Counted from the first letter of the stretch, positions 1 through 9,236 are shown. The stretch is 64,000 bases of DNA from Flavobacteriales bacterium (GCA_003150615.1 QALN01000012.1:100352-164351); one strand, 5' to 3'. Notes: a model not told the origin generated them from the letters alone. Made by a program: numbers and translations.

Positions 1-382
1 CCTCCATAGCCGGCAGACTGGGGTACTCGTCGGCGTCTTCATACGGGATATCGCATTTACCTTCGTTGTCGGTCGTGCCGTAGCTTATCTTGAGAAGGTG
101 TTCTTCCTGGGATGCGGAAAAAGTTATTGGTTGTTCGGGAAATGTCTTGAGTATTTCCGCGAGCATTTTGGCCGGGACCGCTATCCGTCCGTTGCCCTGT
201 CCGTCGACGTTTATGGTTGACATCATCGTAGTCTCCAGGTCGGAAGCGAGTATCGTCAGCCGTCCGTTTTTCTGTTCGAACAGGAAATTGTCTAGTATTG
301 GCAATGTGCTGTTGGAGCTTATGATTCCGCTCAGTGTGTTTACCGTGCGGAGCAGTGTGGAGCTGGAGGCTGTGAATTCCAT
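1..382 (-). CDS. dnaN: DNA polymerase III beta subunit (sliding clamp), 5' part only
   Basis: The gene runs off the left edge; 127 codons from the ATG at 382 are present. The reverse-strand translation starts MEFTASSSTLLRTVNTLSG and continues with LPILDNFLFEQ and LTILASDLETTM, which is the first domain of bacterial beta clamps (family knowledge). The clamp encircles DNA and tethers the replicative polymerase. A promoter with TTTG, 20 nt and TATATTTG lies upstream (451-482), giving a leader of about 60 nt. The C-terminal two domains lie outside the window, so completeness cannot be judged. Confidence 0.93.
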   Translation of the reverse strand, partial: MEFTASSSTLLRTVNTLSGIISSNSTLPILDNFLFEQKNGRLTILASDLETTMMSTINVDGQGNGRIAVPAKMLAEILKTFPEQPITFSASQEEHLLKISYGTTDNEGKCDIPYEDADEYPSLPAME

Positions 383-450
383 TTGCGGTTATGTGTATTT
401 AGTTTGTTCTTTGATATAAGAGTATGAAAAGTACGTATTGTTTCAACTGT

Positions 451-482
451 CAAATATAATCAAAACATATTTCCGCGGCAAA
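451..482 (-). promoter_or_regulatory. Bacteroidota-type promoter of dnaN
   Basis: On the minus strand TTTG (482-479) is followed after 20 nt by TATATTTG (458-451), matching the -33/-7 pattern of the Bacteroidota primary sigma factor. Confidence 0.7.
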
Positions 483-538
483 AAAAACGCCCCGTTTTTG
501 GCGCGGCGGGAGGAATAATTGCTATCTTCACAGCGGAA

Positions 539-1330
539 ATGCTTTTCGTACAAAACTTTATGCCGGTACTTGTAACAGAAGGAAATAAAAGCCTGAGGAC
601 AAAAACGCCACGGGGATGCGGGCGTATGGTTTTGTCTGTCGTGATTGCGTTTTTGTTTTCCGTGTATGTATCGTACGCTTCCGCCGTGCGGCAGGATACA
701 TCCGTAAAACGGGTGGCGGATACTGCTTCCATGTTTCCTATAAGAATGCTCGATGAAGTGGTCATAACAGGACGTCCGGGGACTATGCCGCAGGATGAAT
801 ACATGCGTCTTAAATACAGGGTCAGACGTGTTTGGCCGTACGCTTTGCTTGGAGCCCAGTACCTTGAGGAGCTGGACCGTCTGCGTCCCGAACTCAGCAA
901 AAAACAATTCAGAAAGACCGTAAAACAGCGCCAGGACGAGCTGTATGATAATTTTGCCGGTATATTGAAGAAATTCAGCCGTAAGGAAGGGCGGGTGCTG
1001 ATAAAACTCATATACCGTCAAACGGGGATTTCCGCATACGACATAGCCAGAGACCTTAAGAGCGGTTTCCGTGCATTCTGGTGGAATACGGCAGCCGGTA
1101 TGTTTTCCCTTTCGCTTAAGGATGTGTACGACCCGCAGAACGTAACGGAGGATTATTATATCGAAATGATAATAAAGGAAGGCTTCGACAACGGAACTTT
1201 GGTATATGCCCCTTCGCATAAAGATCATTTGTCGTATTTTTATACACCTGAAGATTTGGGAGTTAAAAAAGCGCAGAGCCCAAAAGACAGGCGAAGGGAA
1301 AAAAAGGCGGCTCGGAAGAACGACATATAA
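539..1330 (+). CDS. DUF4294 family protein, Bacteroidota-specific
   Basis: A protein of up to 263 aa resembling the DUF4294 family of Bacteroidota. An apolar segment at residues 30-48 (start of VLSVVIAFLFSVYVSYAS) looks like a signal peptide; the true start may be the ATG at 626 rather than 539, which would place this segment right at the N-terminus. The body contains a basic, helical stretch (YMRLKYRVRRVWPYA) and a region with EEL/EL repeats, followed by a lysine/arginine-rich tail. Function is unknown. It is transcribed away from dnaN and ends just before a bidirectional terminator. Confidence 0.75.
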   Translation: MLFVQNFMPVLVTEGNKSLRTKTPRGCGRMVLSVVIAFLFSVYVSYASAVRQDTSVKRVADTASMFPIRMLDEVVITGRPGTMPQDEYMRLKYRVRRVWPYALLGAQYLEELDRLRPELSKKQFRKTVKQRQDELYDNFAGILKKFSRKEGRVLIKLIYRQTGISAYDIARDLKSGFRAFWWNTAAGMFSLSLKDVYDPQNVTEDYYIEMIIKEGFDNGTLVYAPSHKDHLSYFYTPEDLGVKKAQSPKDRRREKKAARKNDI

Positions 1331-1363
1331 AAAACACCGGAAGTCCATGTGAACTTCCGGTGT
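1330..1363. terminator. Bidirectional terminator between DUF4294 gene and fabH
   Basis: CACCGGAAGT at 1335-1344 pairs with ACTTCCGGTG at 1353-1362. The U-tract is on the minus-strand side (six A on the plus strand at 1330-1335), so it mainly serves fabH and also separates the convergent DUF4294 gene. Confidence 0.8.
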
Positions 1364-1394
1364 GTATGTTTGATAAAAGTATCGTTTTTTTTGT

Positions 1395-2405
1395 TTACCT
1401 GTTGGTAACTTCTTGGTCGCAGTCCCACGTAATCAGCATGGCTCCCCATGTAAAGCCCCCTCCGAATGCAGTGACGAGAAGTTTGTCTCCTTTTTTGAAT
1501 TGCTTTTCAAAATCCCATAGTAAAAGCGGGATGGTGGCATTGGTCGTGTTGCCGTAACGGTCGATGTTGACGAGCACTTTTTCCTTGTCCAGTCCCATGT
1601 TTGCAGTTATGGATTCTATTATTCTCAGGTTTGCCTGGTGCGGCAACAACCAGTCTATGTCTTCGTTTTTGAGCGAGCATTTTTCCAGTACCGCCTGGCA
1701 GGCTTTTGCCATATTGGTAACGGCGTACTTGTATACCACGCGTCCGTCCTGGCGTACGAAATGGCGGCGCTGGCTTACATTCTCCACAGTAGGAGGGTTT
1801 ACTGATCCGCCGACATCTATTCTTAAATATTCCCGTCCCGTGCCGTCGCAGCGCAGGTACGTTTCCTCTATGCCGTATCCGTTGCGGGAGGGCTCGACCA
1901 GGACTGCTGCAGCCCCGTCGCCGAACAGTATGCACGTAGCCCTGTCTTCCGGGTCTATGATGGAGGACATCTTGTCGCCGGCTATTAAAAGGACTTTTTT
2001 GCACCGTCCCGATTCTACGAACGACGAGGCCGTGTACAATCCCGATATGAAACCGGAACATGCAGCCACGAGGTCCATTGCAAACGCTTTTTCCGCGCCT
2101 ATCGACGATGCTACGAATGCGGCCGTATTGGCTACGGGGTAGTCGGGGGTTATGGTGCATACTATGACACCGTCTATTTCAGAGGGCAGGCATCCGGATT
2201 TTTTCAAAAGGTCTTCGGCGGCGCGTATGCACATGTATGATGTGCCCAATGTATCGTCTTCGAGTATGCGGCGTTCTTTTATGCCTGTGCGTGTGGTTAT
2301 CCACTCGTCGGACGTTTCAACCCTGCGGCTGAGGTCTTCGTTGGTGAGTCTGGATTGGGGGACGTATCCTCCTATGGCAGTTATCGCTGCTTTTATTCCG
2401 TTCAT
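1395..2405 (-). CDS. fabH: Beta-ketoacyl-ACP synthase III
   Basis: 336 aa, the usual FabH length. It condenses an acyl-CoA primer with malonyl-ACP to start fatty acid synthesis. The thiolase-fold catalytic triad is visible: Cys116 in DLVAACSGF, His256 in WLLPHQANLRI and Asn286 in RYGNTTNATIP. A C-terminal GGGFTWGAML motif is also typical. It is the last gene of the yceD-rpmF-fabH cluster found widely in bacteria, although a hairpin between rpmF and fabH suggests partly separate transcription. Confidence 0.96.
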   Translation of the reverse strand: MNGIKAAITAIGGYVPQSRLTNEDLSRRVETSDEWITTRTGIKERRILEDDTLGTSYMCIRAAEDLLKKSGCLPSEIDGVIVCTITPDYPVANTAAFVASSIGAEKAFAMDLVAACSGFISGLYTASSFVESGRCKKVLLIAGDKMSSIIDPEDRATCILFGDGAAAVLVEPSRNGYGIEETYLRCDGTGREYLRIDVGGSVNPPTVENVSQRRHFVRQDGRVVYKYAVTNMAKACQAVLEKCSLKNEDIDWLLPHQANLRIIESITANMGLDKEKVLVNIDRYGNTTNATIPLLLWDFEKQFKKGDKLLVTAFGGGFTWGAMLITWDCDQEVTNR

Positions 2406-2561
2406 AATGAGGAAAAATGGTTTTTAGGTTGATGAAAGGCTGCGTAGCGCGGCCCGTATAGGGTAAAGTTAGTGCTTGGATTCGGTTTGCAGATAGTCCT
2501 TTTTACTGTTGTTGTGGTCTTTAATTCCGCATGAAACAGTTGTGCCGGCTGTGTCAAAACA

Positions 2562-2608
2562 AAATACACCCCGCAGATAGGGTTTTGCCCTGTCCGCAGG
2601 ATGTATTT
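2562..2608 (-). terminator. Long stem-loop between rpmF and fabH
   Basis: Two 21-nt arms (2562-2582 and 2588-2608) with a 5-nt loop. In the minus-strand RNA the imperfect positions become mostly G-U wobbles, leaving one mismatch, and the 3' side is T-rich. It lies about 50 nt after the rpmF stop, so it is a terminator or attenuator before fabH. Confidence 0.6.
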
Positions 2609-2662
2609 ATGTGGTTTTTCCTACTTTTGCCGCGACAGGCTCGCTGTGTGGTCGTGGCGTAG

Positions 2663-2860
2663 TTATTCTTTTACCGGTTCGCTTTTGTCTACGACTACTT
2701 TTCCGCGGTAGTAGAGTTTGTTTTCGTGCCAGTAAGCCCTGTGCGAAAGATGTGCTTCGCCTGTGGTCGGGCATACGGATATCTGCTGTGCTACAGCCTT
2801 GTCGTGAGTCCTTCTTTTATCCCTTCTGGTTTTACCCTGACGTCTTTTAGGATGTGCCAT
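2663..2860 (-). CDS. rpmF: 50S ribosomal protein L32
   Basis: 65 aa, starting [20 protein letters not shown], the standard L32 N-terminus. Only one cysteine is left in the region where zinc-binding L32 variants carry two CxxC pairs (here [12 protein letters not shown]), so this is a zinc-independent form. It lies 24 bp downstream of yceD, the conserved partner. Confidence 0.96.
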   Translation of the reverse strand: MAHPKRRQGKTRRDKRRTHDKAVAQQISVCPTTGEAHLSHRAYWHENKLYYRGKVVVDKSEPVKE

Positions 2861-2884
2861 TTTTTTGTACTTATTATTTGTTCG

Positions 2885-3454
2885 TTAATTCTTAATGTCC
2901 TTTAGTTTCGCCCAACGCGGGTCTATATCGTCCTCCTGGTTGCCGCCGTCGGCGTCGTCTTTTCCTTTGGCGCTTCCGGCCGGTGTTCCGGAATACAGCC
3001 CTCCGTCTTCGCTGTACGGTATCGGGGAGGTTATTTTGCCGGATATGTAGTCCGGATGGTATCGTTTCTGCGGTACGGACAGAACTATCATCTCGTATAT
3101 GAAACGGCCTATGTTTATGGTTGTCTCATAGTGTGGGATGACTATTATCTGTTCGTCTTCAGATGGGATGTCCCCGAATTTGATTACCAGTTCCTCGCTG
3201 CCGTTTACCGGAAGTCGGAACTCCTCGCCTGTTACGTCGCATGGCGTCAGCACCGTTCCTTCGCACTGCATGTGCAGATCCATCAGTGTGGTGCGTTTTT
3301 CCAGAACTACGGTCACATCGATGTCGGCATCGCTCCAGTTGTCATCGTACCCGAAATATCCGAACAGGTCCTGGCTCACTTTGTACGAATACTCGTAACG
3401 CCCGGGTTTTAAGCCCGAAAAGGGAATGTCGTATTCTTTGAGTTCCTTGTCCAT
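2885..3454 (-). CDS. YceD/DUF177 family protein
   Basis: 189 aa from the ATG at 3454; the reading frame could extend to 3478, but a TACCTTTG -7 box at 3489-3496 would put the transcript start so close to 3478 that the inner ATG is more likely. The protein starts MDKELKEYDIPFSGLKPG and contains the LxxQCEGTVLTPCDVTGEEF-like core of the DUF177 family, linked in other bacteria to 23S rRNA accumulation and always next to rpmF. The C-terminus is acidic and ends with DDIDPRWAKLKDIKN, also typical of the family. Confidence 0.88.
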   Translation of the reverse strand: MDKELKEYDIPFSGLKPGRYEYSYKVSQDLFGYFGYDDNWSDADIDVTVVLEKRTTLMDLHMQCEGTVLTPCDVTGEEFRLPVNGSEELVIKFGDIPSEDEQIIVIPHYETTINIGRFIYEMIVLSVPQKRYHPDYISGKITSPIPYSEDGGLYSGTPAGSAKGKDDADGGNQEDDIDPRWAKLKDIKN

Positions 3455-3488
3455 GCTGTCCAGTATTTTACAATGCACAACGGGAGCG

Positions 3489-3496
3489 CAAAGGTA
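3489..3496 (-). promoter_or_regulatory. -7 box of yceD-rpmF promoter
   Basis: TACCTTTG on the minus strand; the upstream DNA is very A/T rich, without a clear TTTG. Confidence 0.5.
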
Positions 3497-3539
3497 ATAA
3501 TATTATCGGAAAAAAATATAAAATAAATATTTTTTAATA

Positions 3540-4634
3540 TCAGTCTTCCATTTGTGCCATGTCCGGGTCTTCTTCTCCCTGGTGGTGTATGTTGCCTTTT
3601 GGCGCTTGTGTCCTGAGCGGGTTTTTGGTCAGGCGGATGTGTTCCATACGCCTTTTGAAAATGTCCACCGCTGCGAAAACAGCAGCCCTCATCGAACTTT
3701 CGTCCGCTTTTCCCGTGCCGGCTATGTCGTATGCGGTGCCGTGGTCGGGCGAGGTGCGTATGCGGGGCAGGCAGGCCGTAAAGTTGACCCCGTCGTTAAA
3801 GGCGATGGTCTTGAACGGTATCAGTCCCTGGTCGTGGTACATAGCCAGAGTGGCGTCGAATGATTTGTATGCTCCGCTGCCGAAAAAACCGTCGGCCGAA
3901 TACGGTCCGAATACGTAATGACCTTGGGAGAACAGTTTGTCCACCGCAGGGGCTATCACGTCACGGTCCGTCGTTCCGATGACGCCTTCGTCGCCGTTAT
4001 GCGGATCGAGTCCCAGTACGGCTATGCGCGGTTTGGCTACGGAAAAATCCTTTACCAGAGATTGTTCCATCTGTTTTATCTTCTGTTCGATAAGTTGCGG
4101 CGTTATTGCTCCGGCTACTTCGGATATGGATATGTGGCCTGTGGCTACGGCTATTTTCAGGTCTTCCGATACCAGGAACATCAGGGGTTCTCCGCCCAGT
4201 ACCGAGGCCAGGTATTCCGTGTGTCCGGGAAAATCGAATCCGGGGCCCTGTATGTTTTTTTTGTTTATCGGCGCGGTTACAAGTGCGTCCAACGGGCCTT
4301 CGGAAAGGGCTTTTACAGCTGCCGAAAGCGATGAAAAAGCCAGTCTTCCGCCTTCTTCGGTCTCCTTGCCGGGAGTTATGGCCGGCACGTCGTTCCATAT
4401 GTTCAGTATGTTGAGCTTGCCTGTTATCACCTGCGAGAGATTGTCTATGCCGACAAAAGGCAGCTCGCTGCCTATGGCTTTCTTGTAATATGATATCAGC
4501 TTGCTAGACCCGAACACTACAGGAGTGCATACTTCAAGCATGGCCGGATTGTCGAAGGTTTTTATTATCACTTCCGGTCCCACGCCGTTCACGTCGCCGG
4601 TGGATATGCCTATTATAATTTTGTTGTTTATCAT
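3540..4634 (-). CDS. pdxA: 4-hydroxythreonine-4-phosphate dehydrogenase
   Basis: 364 aa from the ATG at 4634, where the PdxA N-terminus MINNKIIIGISTGDVNGVG begins; a longer frame upstream overlaps galE and is not needed. The enzyme oxidises 4-phosphohydroxy-L-threonine in vitamin B6 synthesis. The three metal-binding histidine regions are seen in FPGHTEYLA, LDPHNGDEG and MYHDQGLIPFK. It follows galE by 17 bp with no separate promoter, so the two are co-transcribed. The C-terminus carries an extra acidic tail after the family core. Confidence 0.95.
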   Translation of the reverse strand: MINNKIIIGISTGDVNGVGPEVIIKTFDNPAMLEVCTPVVFGSSKLISYYKKAIGSELPFVGIDNLSQVITGKLNILNIWNDVPAITPGKETEEGGRLAFSSLSAAVKALSEGPLDALVTAPINKKNIQGPGFDFPGHTEYLASVLGGEPLMFLVSEDLKIAVATGHISISEVAGAITPQLIEQKIKQMEQSLVKDFSVAKPRIAVLGLDPHNGDEGVIGTTDRDVIAPAVDKLFSQGHYVFGPYSADGFFGSGAYKSFDATLAMYHDQGLIPFKTIAFNDGVNFTACLPRIRTSPDHGTAYDIAGTGKADESSMRAAVFAAVDIFKRRMEHIRLTKNPLRTQAPKGNIHHQGEEDPDMAQMED

Positions 4635-4651
4635 AAGGGTCGTTCGTGTTT

Positions 4652-5677
4652 CTATTTTCCTGAGAGTTTTTTCTGCCATGCCCATGCCGATGACATCATC
4701 GAATCGAGGTTTTCCTCGGCTGTCCATCCAAGAGCCTCGTTGGCTTTGGACGGGTCGGCCCATATCTTTTCTATATCGCCTGCGCGGCGCGGGGTTATGC
4801 GGTAGTTCAGACGGACACCCGATACCCGTTCGAACGATTTGATTATGTCGAGAACGGAATATCCTGTTCCTGTTCCTATGTTGAATACTTCGTAACGGCC
4901 GGCGCTTTTACCGCACAACATCCGTTCTATGGCTTTTATGTGGGCTTTTGCCAAATCTACCACGTGTATATAGTCGCGTATGCATGTGCCGTCCGGTGTG
5001 TCGTAGTCGTCTCCGAATACTGATAGCGATTCGCGGATGCCCATTGCCGTCTGCGTTATATACGGTATCAGGTTTTGCGGCACTCCGCGCGGCAGTTCGC
5101 CTATTTCGGCCGAAGGATGCGCGCCTATGGGATTGAAGTACCTGAGCGATACGGCTTTGAGAAGTTCATGTGCGTTTACCGCATCGCGGATTATCTCCTC
5201 GGATATCTGTTTGGTGTTGCCGTAAGGTGATTCTGCGGGTTTTATAGGTGAGTCTTCCGTCACGGGCAAACGGTCGGGTTGGCCGTAAACGGTACACGAG
5301 GAAGAAAACACCAGGTTGCCTCCGCGGGAACTTTCCGTCAGGCAGTCCAATATGTTGAGCAGGGATACGAGGTTGTTTCGGTAGTACAGAAGCGGTTTGT
5401 GCACGGACTCGCCTACGGCTTTGGAAGCGGCGAAATGTATGACGGCGTCTATTTCGTATTTGTCGAAAATTTCACGGACAGCCGTTTTGTCCTTCAGGTC
5501 TGTCCGCTCGAAAGCAGGACGTACGCCGGTTATTTTTTCTATCCCGTCCAGAACGCTTTCCTGTGAGTTGGACAAATCGTCCGCTATGATTGTCTGATAG
5601 CCTTTGTTTATCAGTTCTACGGCCGTGTGCGATCCGATGAATCCCATTCCGCCTGATACGAGTACCGTTTTTTTCAT
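4652..5677 (-). CDS. galE: UDP-glucose 4-epimerase
   Basis: 341 aa, the usual length of GalE. It interconverts UDP-glucose and UDP-galactose with bound NAD. The Rossmann motif SGGMGFIGSH is at residues 8-17, the catalytic pair Tyr152 and Lys156 is in SPYGNTKQ, and the Ser/Thr of the triad lies in SSSCTVYG. A -7 box (TATATTTG) is found 40 bp upstream at 5715-5722. First gene of a two-gene unit with pdxA. Confidence 0.95.
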   Translation of the reverse strand: MKKTVLVSGGMGFIGSHTAVELINKGYQTIIADDLSNSQESVLDGIEKITGVRPAFERTDLKDKTAVREIFDKYEIDAVIHFAASKAVGESVHKPLLYYRNNLVSLLNILDCLTESSRGGNLVFSSSCTVYGQPDRLPVTEDSPIKPAESPYGNTKQISEEIIRDAVNAHELLKAVSLRYFNPIGAHPSAEIGELPRGVPQNLIPYITQTAMGIRESLSVFGDDYDTPDGTCIRDYIHVVDLAKAHIKAIERMLCGKSAGRYEVFNIGTGTGYSVLDIIKSFERVSGVRLNYRITPRRAGDIEKIWADPSKANEALGWTAEENLDSMMSSAWAWQKKLSGK

Positions 5678-5771
5678 GATTAGTGTTTAATTGTCGTGGT
5701 TGTTACCGAACTGACAAATATAGCGAATTATATTTTTTCCATACCTGCCGACGTATTAAAGGACGGTCGAT

Positions 5772-5951
5772 TTAGAAAAAAAACAGAACAGGCGACTTGG
5801 CCGTGAAGTATTCGAATACTCCACGGCGGGGTGGTGAAAAATCGGAAATTTCGTATCTGGACGGACCTTTCATGTATTTCCGGGCCAGGCGCCGCACGTG
5901 TTCCCGGTATTCGTTGTTGATACCTCCGGCGATGTTTTTCAGATGCCGCAA
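5772..5951 (-). CDS. Short unrecognised ORF or gene remnant
   Basis: A 59-codon frame with a TTG as the only plausible start and a stop directly before it. The translation is protein-like rather than random: LRHLKNIAGGINNEYREHV, then RRLARKYMKGPSRYEISDF and PPRRGVFEYFTAKSP. There is no ATG start and no family I recognise. It may be a small protein or the 3' remnant of a decayed gene. Confidence 0.25.
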   Translation of the reverse strand: MRHLKNIAGGINNEYREHVRRLARKYMKGPSRYEISDFSPPRRGVFEYFTAKSPVLFFF

Positions 5952-6095
5952 TGGCTTTTATCCTGTTTCCTTTTGGACTGCCGGCAGATGTCGGCGAACG
6001 GAAATAAGTATCGAACTGTCTATGGTTGCCGGCTGTGCCGATGGATTTAATTATAAAAATCCGTCCTTTCCTGATGCAACTGAAGACTAACATTG

Positions 6096-6103
6096 TATTT
6101 TTG
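6096..6103 (+). promoter_or_regulatory. -7 box of the GHL10 gene
   Basis: TATTTTTG, about 25 nt upstream of the GTG start chosen at 6128; no clean -33 element. Confidence 0.5.
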
Positions 6104-6127
6104 TATTTCCAAATCGCAAAAACGGAC

Positions 6128-7678
6128 GTGAAAGAAGTCATCCTTACCATAATTTTTACCGCAGCGTCGCTGTGTTCTTTCCAGTTAAGAGGGCAACAGA
6201 CGGATTTTCTGCCAAAGCGTGAATTCCGGGGCGTGTGGGTGGCAACAGTGTCCAATATAGACTGGCCTTCGGCAAAAGGTCTTTCCCCCGAAATACAGAA
6301 AAAGGAATTCGTAAAACTGCTCGACGTGCTTCAATCGTGCAATATAAACGCCGTGATAGTACAGGTGCGTCCAAAGGCGGATGCGTTATATCATTCGGCT
6401 ACCGAACCGTGGAGCGCGTATCTTTCGGGCCGCCAGGGGCAGGATCCCGGATACGATCCTCTGGAATTCATGGTTGCCCAGGCGCATGAACGAGGTATGG
6501 AGCTGCATGCGTGGATGAACCCGTTCCGCATAACCACCGGAGAGGGGTTACAGTCGCTTTCCATGAGGAACGCTGCCCGGCGTTATCCGCAGTGGACGGT
6601 TAATTTCGGCGGGCGGTACTACTTCAATCCAGGGTTGCCGCAGGTGCGCGAATATCTTCTCGGTGTGGTTGCCGAAGTGGTCGGAAAATACGACATAGAC
6701 GCCGTGCATTTGGACGATTATTTTTATCCCTACCCTGTGCGCGGGGCGTCTTTCCCTGACAAGGTGCAATGGGAGCGTTACGGGCGTGGAAAATTTCCCG
6801 ATATAGCCGACTGGAGGCGCGACAATGTAAACACTCTGGTGCGTGAGCTGTCCGATACGATAAAAAAAGTAAAGAGTTATGTCAGGTTCGGCGTCAGCCC
6901 TTTCGGGATTTACCGCAACAGTTCGTCGCATCCGTCTGGATCGGCCACCAATGGCATTTCCAATTACGATGACCTGTATGCCGATGTCGAGTTGTGGTTG
7001 CGTGAGGGCTGGGTGGACTACGTAGTTCCTCAACTGTACTGGGAAAACGGGCATTCGGCGGCCGATTATGCCGAACTGTTGCGTTGGTGGAGCGGCAACA
7101 GCGGCCAGGCCCAGCTTTATATAGGACACGGCATATATAATATTTCCCCATCGGGTAAAAAGGCCGTGTGGCGGACGACGGACGAGATAGCACGACAGAT
7201 AGATATGCAAAGGCTTAACATGCGCAGTATAGGCTCTGTTTTTTATTCCGCCAAATATTTCATGTCGAATGTGTGCGGTCTGACCGACAGGATAAGGACC
7301 GGATATTATACGGCACAAGCTCTTGTGCCTCCGGTAAAACGGCTCGGAAGCACCGAGCCTGCTCCTGCCCAGGAATTGCGCGCATATGCGGACGGCAAAA
7401 ATGTTTCCCTGCGTTGGCAAAAACCGGACGTTGTACATTCGGATGCTGTGTACAGTTATGCCAGGCCGAGATATTACGTCGTTTACAGGTTCGCCTCGGG
7501 CAATTATAAAAACCTTAACGACGCCAGTGCAATAGCAGGGAAGGTGTGGGCGTCCGGCCCGGCCGAGTTTACCGACAGGAATGTCCCTAAGGGACGTTGG
7601 ACGTATGCTGTTACTTCGGTGAGCGCTACCGGGGTGGAGAATGAAAATTTTTCGGCGGCCACTGTCGATGTGTTGTAG
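6128..7678 (+). CDS. Secreted GHL10 (DUF187) glycosyl-hydrolase-like protein
   Basis: 516 aa from the GTG at 6128. This start is preferred because it follows a -7 box and gives a classical signal peptide (MKEVILTIIFTAASLCSFQL, cleavage near GQQ), whereas the longer frame begins upstream of the promoter. The mature protein starts with REFRGVWVATVSNIDWPS and continues with NAVIVQVRPKADALYHS and HAWMNPFRI, the TIM-barrel core of the GHL10 family common in Bacteroidota. The C-terminal ~100 residues look like a beta-sandwich (YYVVYRF, VTSVSATGVENE). Substrate unknown; likely periplasmic or surface. Confidence 0.88.
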   Translation: MKEVILTIIFTAASLCSFQLRGQQTDFLPKREFRGVWVATVSNIDWPSAKGLSPEIQKKEFVKLLDVLQSCNINAVIVQVRPKADALYHSATEPWSAYLSGRQGQDPGYDPLEFMVAQAHERGMELHAWMNPFRITTGEGLQSLSMRNAARRYPQWTVNFGGRYYFNPGLPQVREYLLGVVAEVVGKYDIDAVHLDDYFYPYPVRGASFPDKVQWERYGRGKFPDIADWRRDNVNTLVRELSDTIKKVKSYVRFGVSPFGIYRNSSSHPSGSATNGISNYDDLYADVELWLREGWVDYVVPQLYWENGHSAADYAELLRWWSGNSGQAQLYIGHGIYNISPSGKKAVWRTTDEIARQIDMQRLNMRSIGSVFYSAKYFMSNVCGLTDRIRTGYYTAQALVPPVKRLGSTEPAPAQELRAYADGKNVSLRWQKPDVVHSDAVYSYARPRYYVVYRFASGNYKNLNDASAIAGKVWASGPAEFTDRNVPKGRWTYAVTSVSATGVENENFSAATVDVL

Positions 7679-7702
7679 TTTTTGATTAAATTAGTACCTT
7701 TG
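7673..7702 (+). promoter_or_regulatory. Promoter of pyruvate kinase gene
   Basis: TTG (7673-7675), exactly 19 nt, then TACCTTTG (7695-7702); the -33 element overlaps the stop region of the preceding gene. Confidence 0.75.
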
Positions 7703-7742
7703 CACCTCGTTTGAAAGACAGAGAATATAAAATCATAATAAT

Positions 7743-9179
7743 ATGATTATCAATCACAAAAAAACAAAAATCGTCGCCACCCTCGGGCCGGCTTCCGACG
7801 ATTTGTCAGTTATGACCGAAATGGTCAAAGCGGGCGTCAATGTGTTCCGTATAAATATGTCGCACGCTACGCCGGAACAGGCGCGTGTACGGGCGGAACG
7901 TGTACGCCAGATAAACGCCCGTTTCGGCACGAATGTAGCAGTGTTGGTTGACTTGCAGGGGCCGAAACTGCGTGTAGGGACCATTGCCGAAGGAGCAGAG
8001 GTGCATCCCGGCGATATCGTCACGTTCACGAACACTCCGTGCGAAGGAGACGCGACGCGCGCATATATGACTTACAAGGATTTCGCCAAGGATGTGAAAC
8101 CCGGAGAACGCATATTGCTGGACGACGGAAAACTTGTTTTTGAAGTGAAGGAAACGAACGGCCGCGACGAGGTGAAAGCCGAAGTGGTCCAGGGCGGGCC
8201 GTTCCTGTCGAAAAAAGGCGTCAACCTGCCCAATACGAAAGTATCGCTTCCGGCATTGACGGAAAAGGACAAGGAGGATGTAAAGATAGGAATAGATATC
8301 GACGCCGACTGGTTCGCGCTGTCTTTCGTGCGTAACAGCGAAGACATAGAACTGCTCCGAGCCGAAATAGCGATGCATACGGACAAGCGCATACCTATCG
8401 TGTCGAAGATTGAAAAACCTGAAGCCGTAGCCGATATTGACAATATCCTACGCCATACGGACGCTATCATGGTTGCCAGGGGTGATCTGGGTATAGAGGT
8501 TCCGGCCGAGGACGTTCCCTTGATACAGAAGATGCTGGTGAAAAAGGCGCGCCATTACGCCCGCCCGATAATCATAGCCACGCAGATGATGGAATCGATG
8601 ATGGATTCCGTTACTCCGTCGCGTAGCGACGTGAACGACGTGGCCAACTCTGTAATCGACGGGGCCGATGCGGTGATGCTTTCCGGCGAAACGGCTATGG
8701 GTCATCACCCGGTGCAGGTAATCGAACAGATGACGAGGATAATACGCGCGCTGGAATCCCATAATTTTGTCAGCCATGCCAAGAATCCTCCCGAGGACGA
8801 ATCCCGCGAGCGTTTTATGACTGACGCCATATGTTACCACGCTTCGCAGATAGCCATACAGCTAAATGCCAAGGCTATTTCCACTATAACGAACACGGGG
8901 TACACGGCGTTCCAGATATCGTCGCACCGTCCTAATGCTCACATACTCGTATATACTTCAAACCGCGATATAATGACGCAGTTGAACCTCGTGTGGGGTT
9001 GTCGGGCATTTTATTACAAGAGTATAGAAAGCACCGACCAGGCTGTGGACGACATAAACGCTATGGGTTACGAACGCGGTTTCATAAAGGCCGGCGACAG
9101 GGTTGTGAACCTGATGACAACTCCTTTGAACGACAAAGGCCATGTGAATACGATGCGAATAACTACGATAAAAGATTGA
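7743..9179 (+). CDS. pyk: Pyruvate kinase
   Basis: 478 aa. It converts phosphoenolpyruvate and ADP to pyruvate and ATP. The N-terminus TKIVATLGPASDD, the substrate motif SKIEKPEAV, the signature MVARGDLGIEVPAEDVP and the segment SVIDGADAVMLSGETAMG are all intact, followed by a short allosteric C domain. Monocistronic: own promoter at 7673-7702 and own terminator at 9204-9236. Confidence 0.97.
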   Translation: MIINHKKTKIVATLGPASDDLSVMTEMVKAGVNVFRINMSHATPEQARVRAERVRQINARFGTNVAVLVDLQGPKLRVGTIAEGAEVHPGDIVTFTNTPCEGDATRAYMTYKDFAKDVKPGERILLDDGKLVFEVKETNGRDEVKAEVVQGGPFLSKKGVNLPNTKVSLPALTEKDKEDVKIGIDIDADWFALSFVRNSEDIELLRAEIAMHTDKRIPIVSKIEKPEAVADIDNILRHTDAIMVARGDLGIEVPAEDVPLIQKMLVKKARHYARPIIIATQMMESMMDSVTPSRSDVNDVANSVIDGADAVMLSGETAMGHHPVQVIEQMTRIIRALESHNFVSHAKNPPEDESRERFMTDAICYHASQIAIQLNAKAISTITNTGYTAFQISSHRPNAHILVYTSNRDIMTQLNLVWGCRAFYYKSIESTDQAVDDINAMGYERGFIKAGDRVVNLMTTPLNDKGHVNTMRITTIKD

Positions 9180-9203
9180 AAATAAGCCTGTTGTATGGGC
9201 TGG

Positions 9204-9236
9204 AAAAACGGTTTTCTGCGGGAGGCCGTTTTTTTT
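9204..9236 (+). terminator. Terminator of pyk
   Basis: AAAACGG pairs with CCGTTTT across a 14-nt loop and is followed by a run of T. Confidence 0.75.

Larger units (their letters stand above)
5678..6127. other. 450-bp divergent intergenic region
   Basis: Contains the galE -7 box TATATTTG (5715-5722, minus), a short leftward reading frame (5772-5951) described separately, and the rightward -7 box TATTTTTG (6096-6103) of the next gene. Nothing else is recognised. Confidence 0.5.

Noticed and set aside
2663..2860. Interpretation of rpmF as truncated because zinc-binding cysteines are missing
   Set aside because: Length and motifs are those of the known zinc-free L32 variant.
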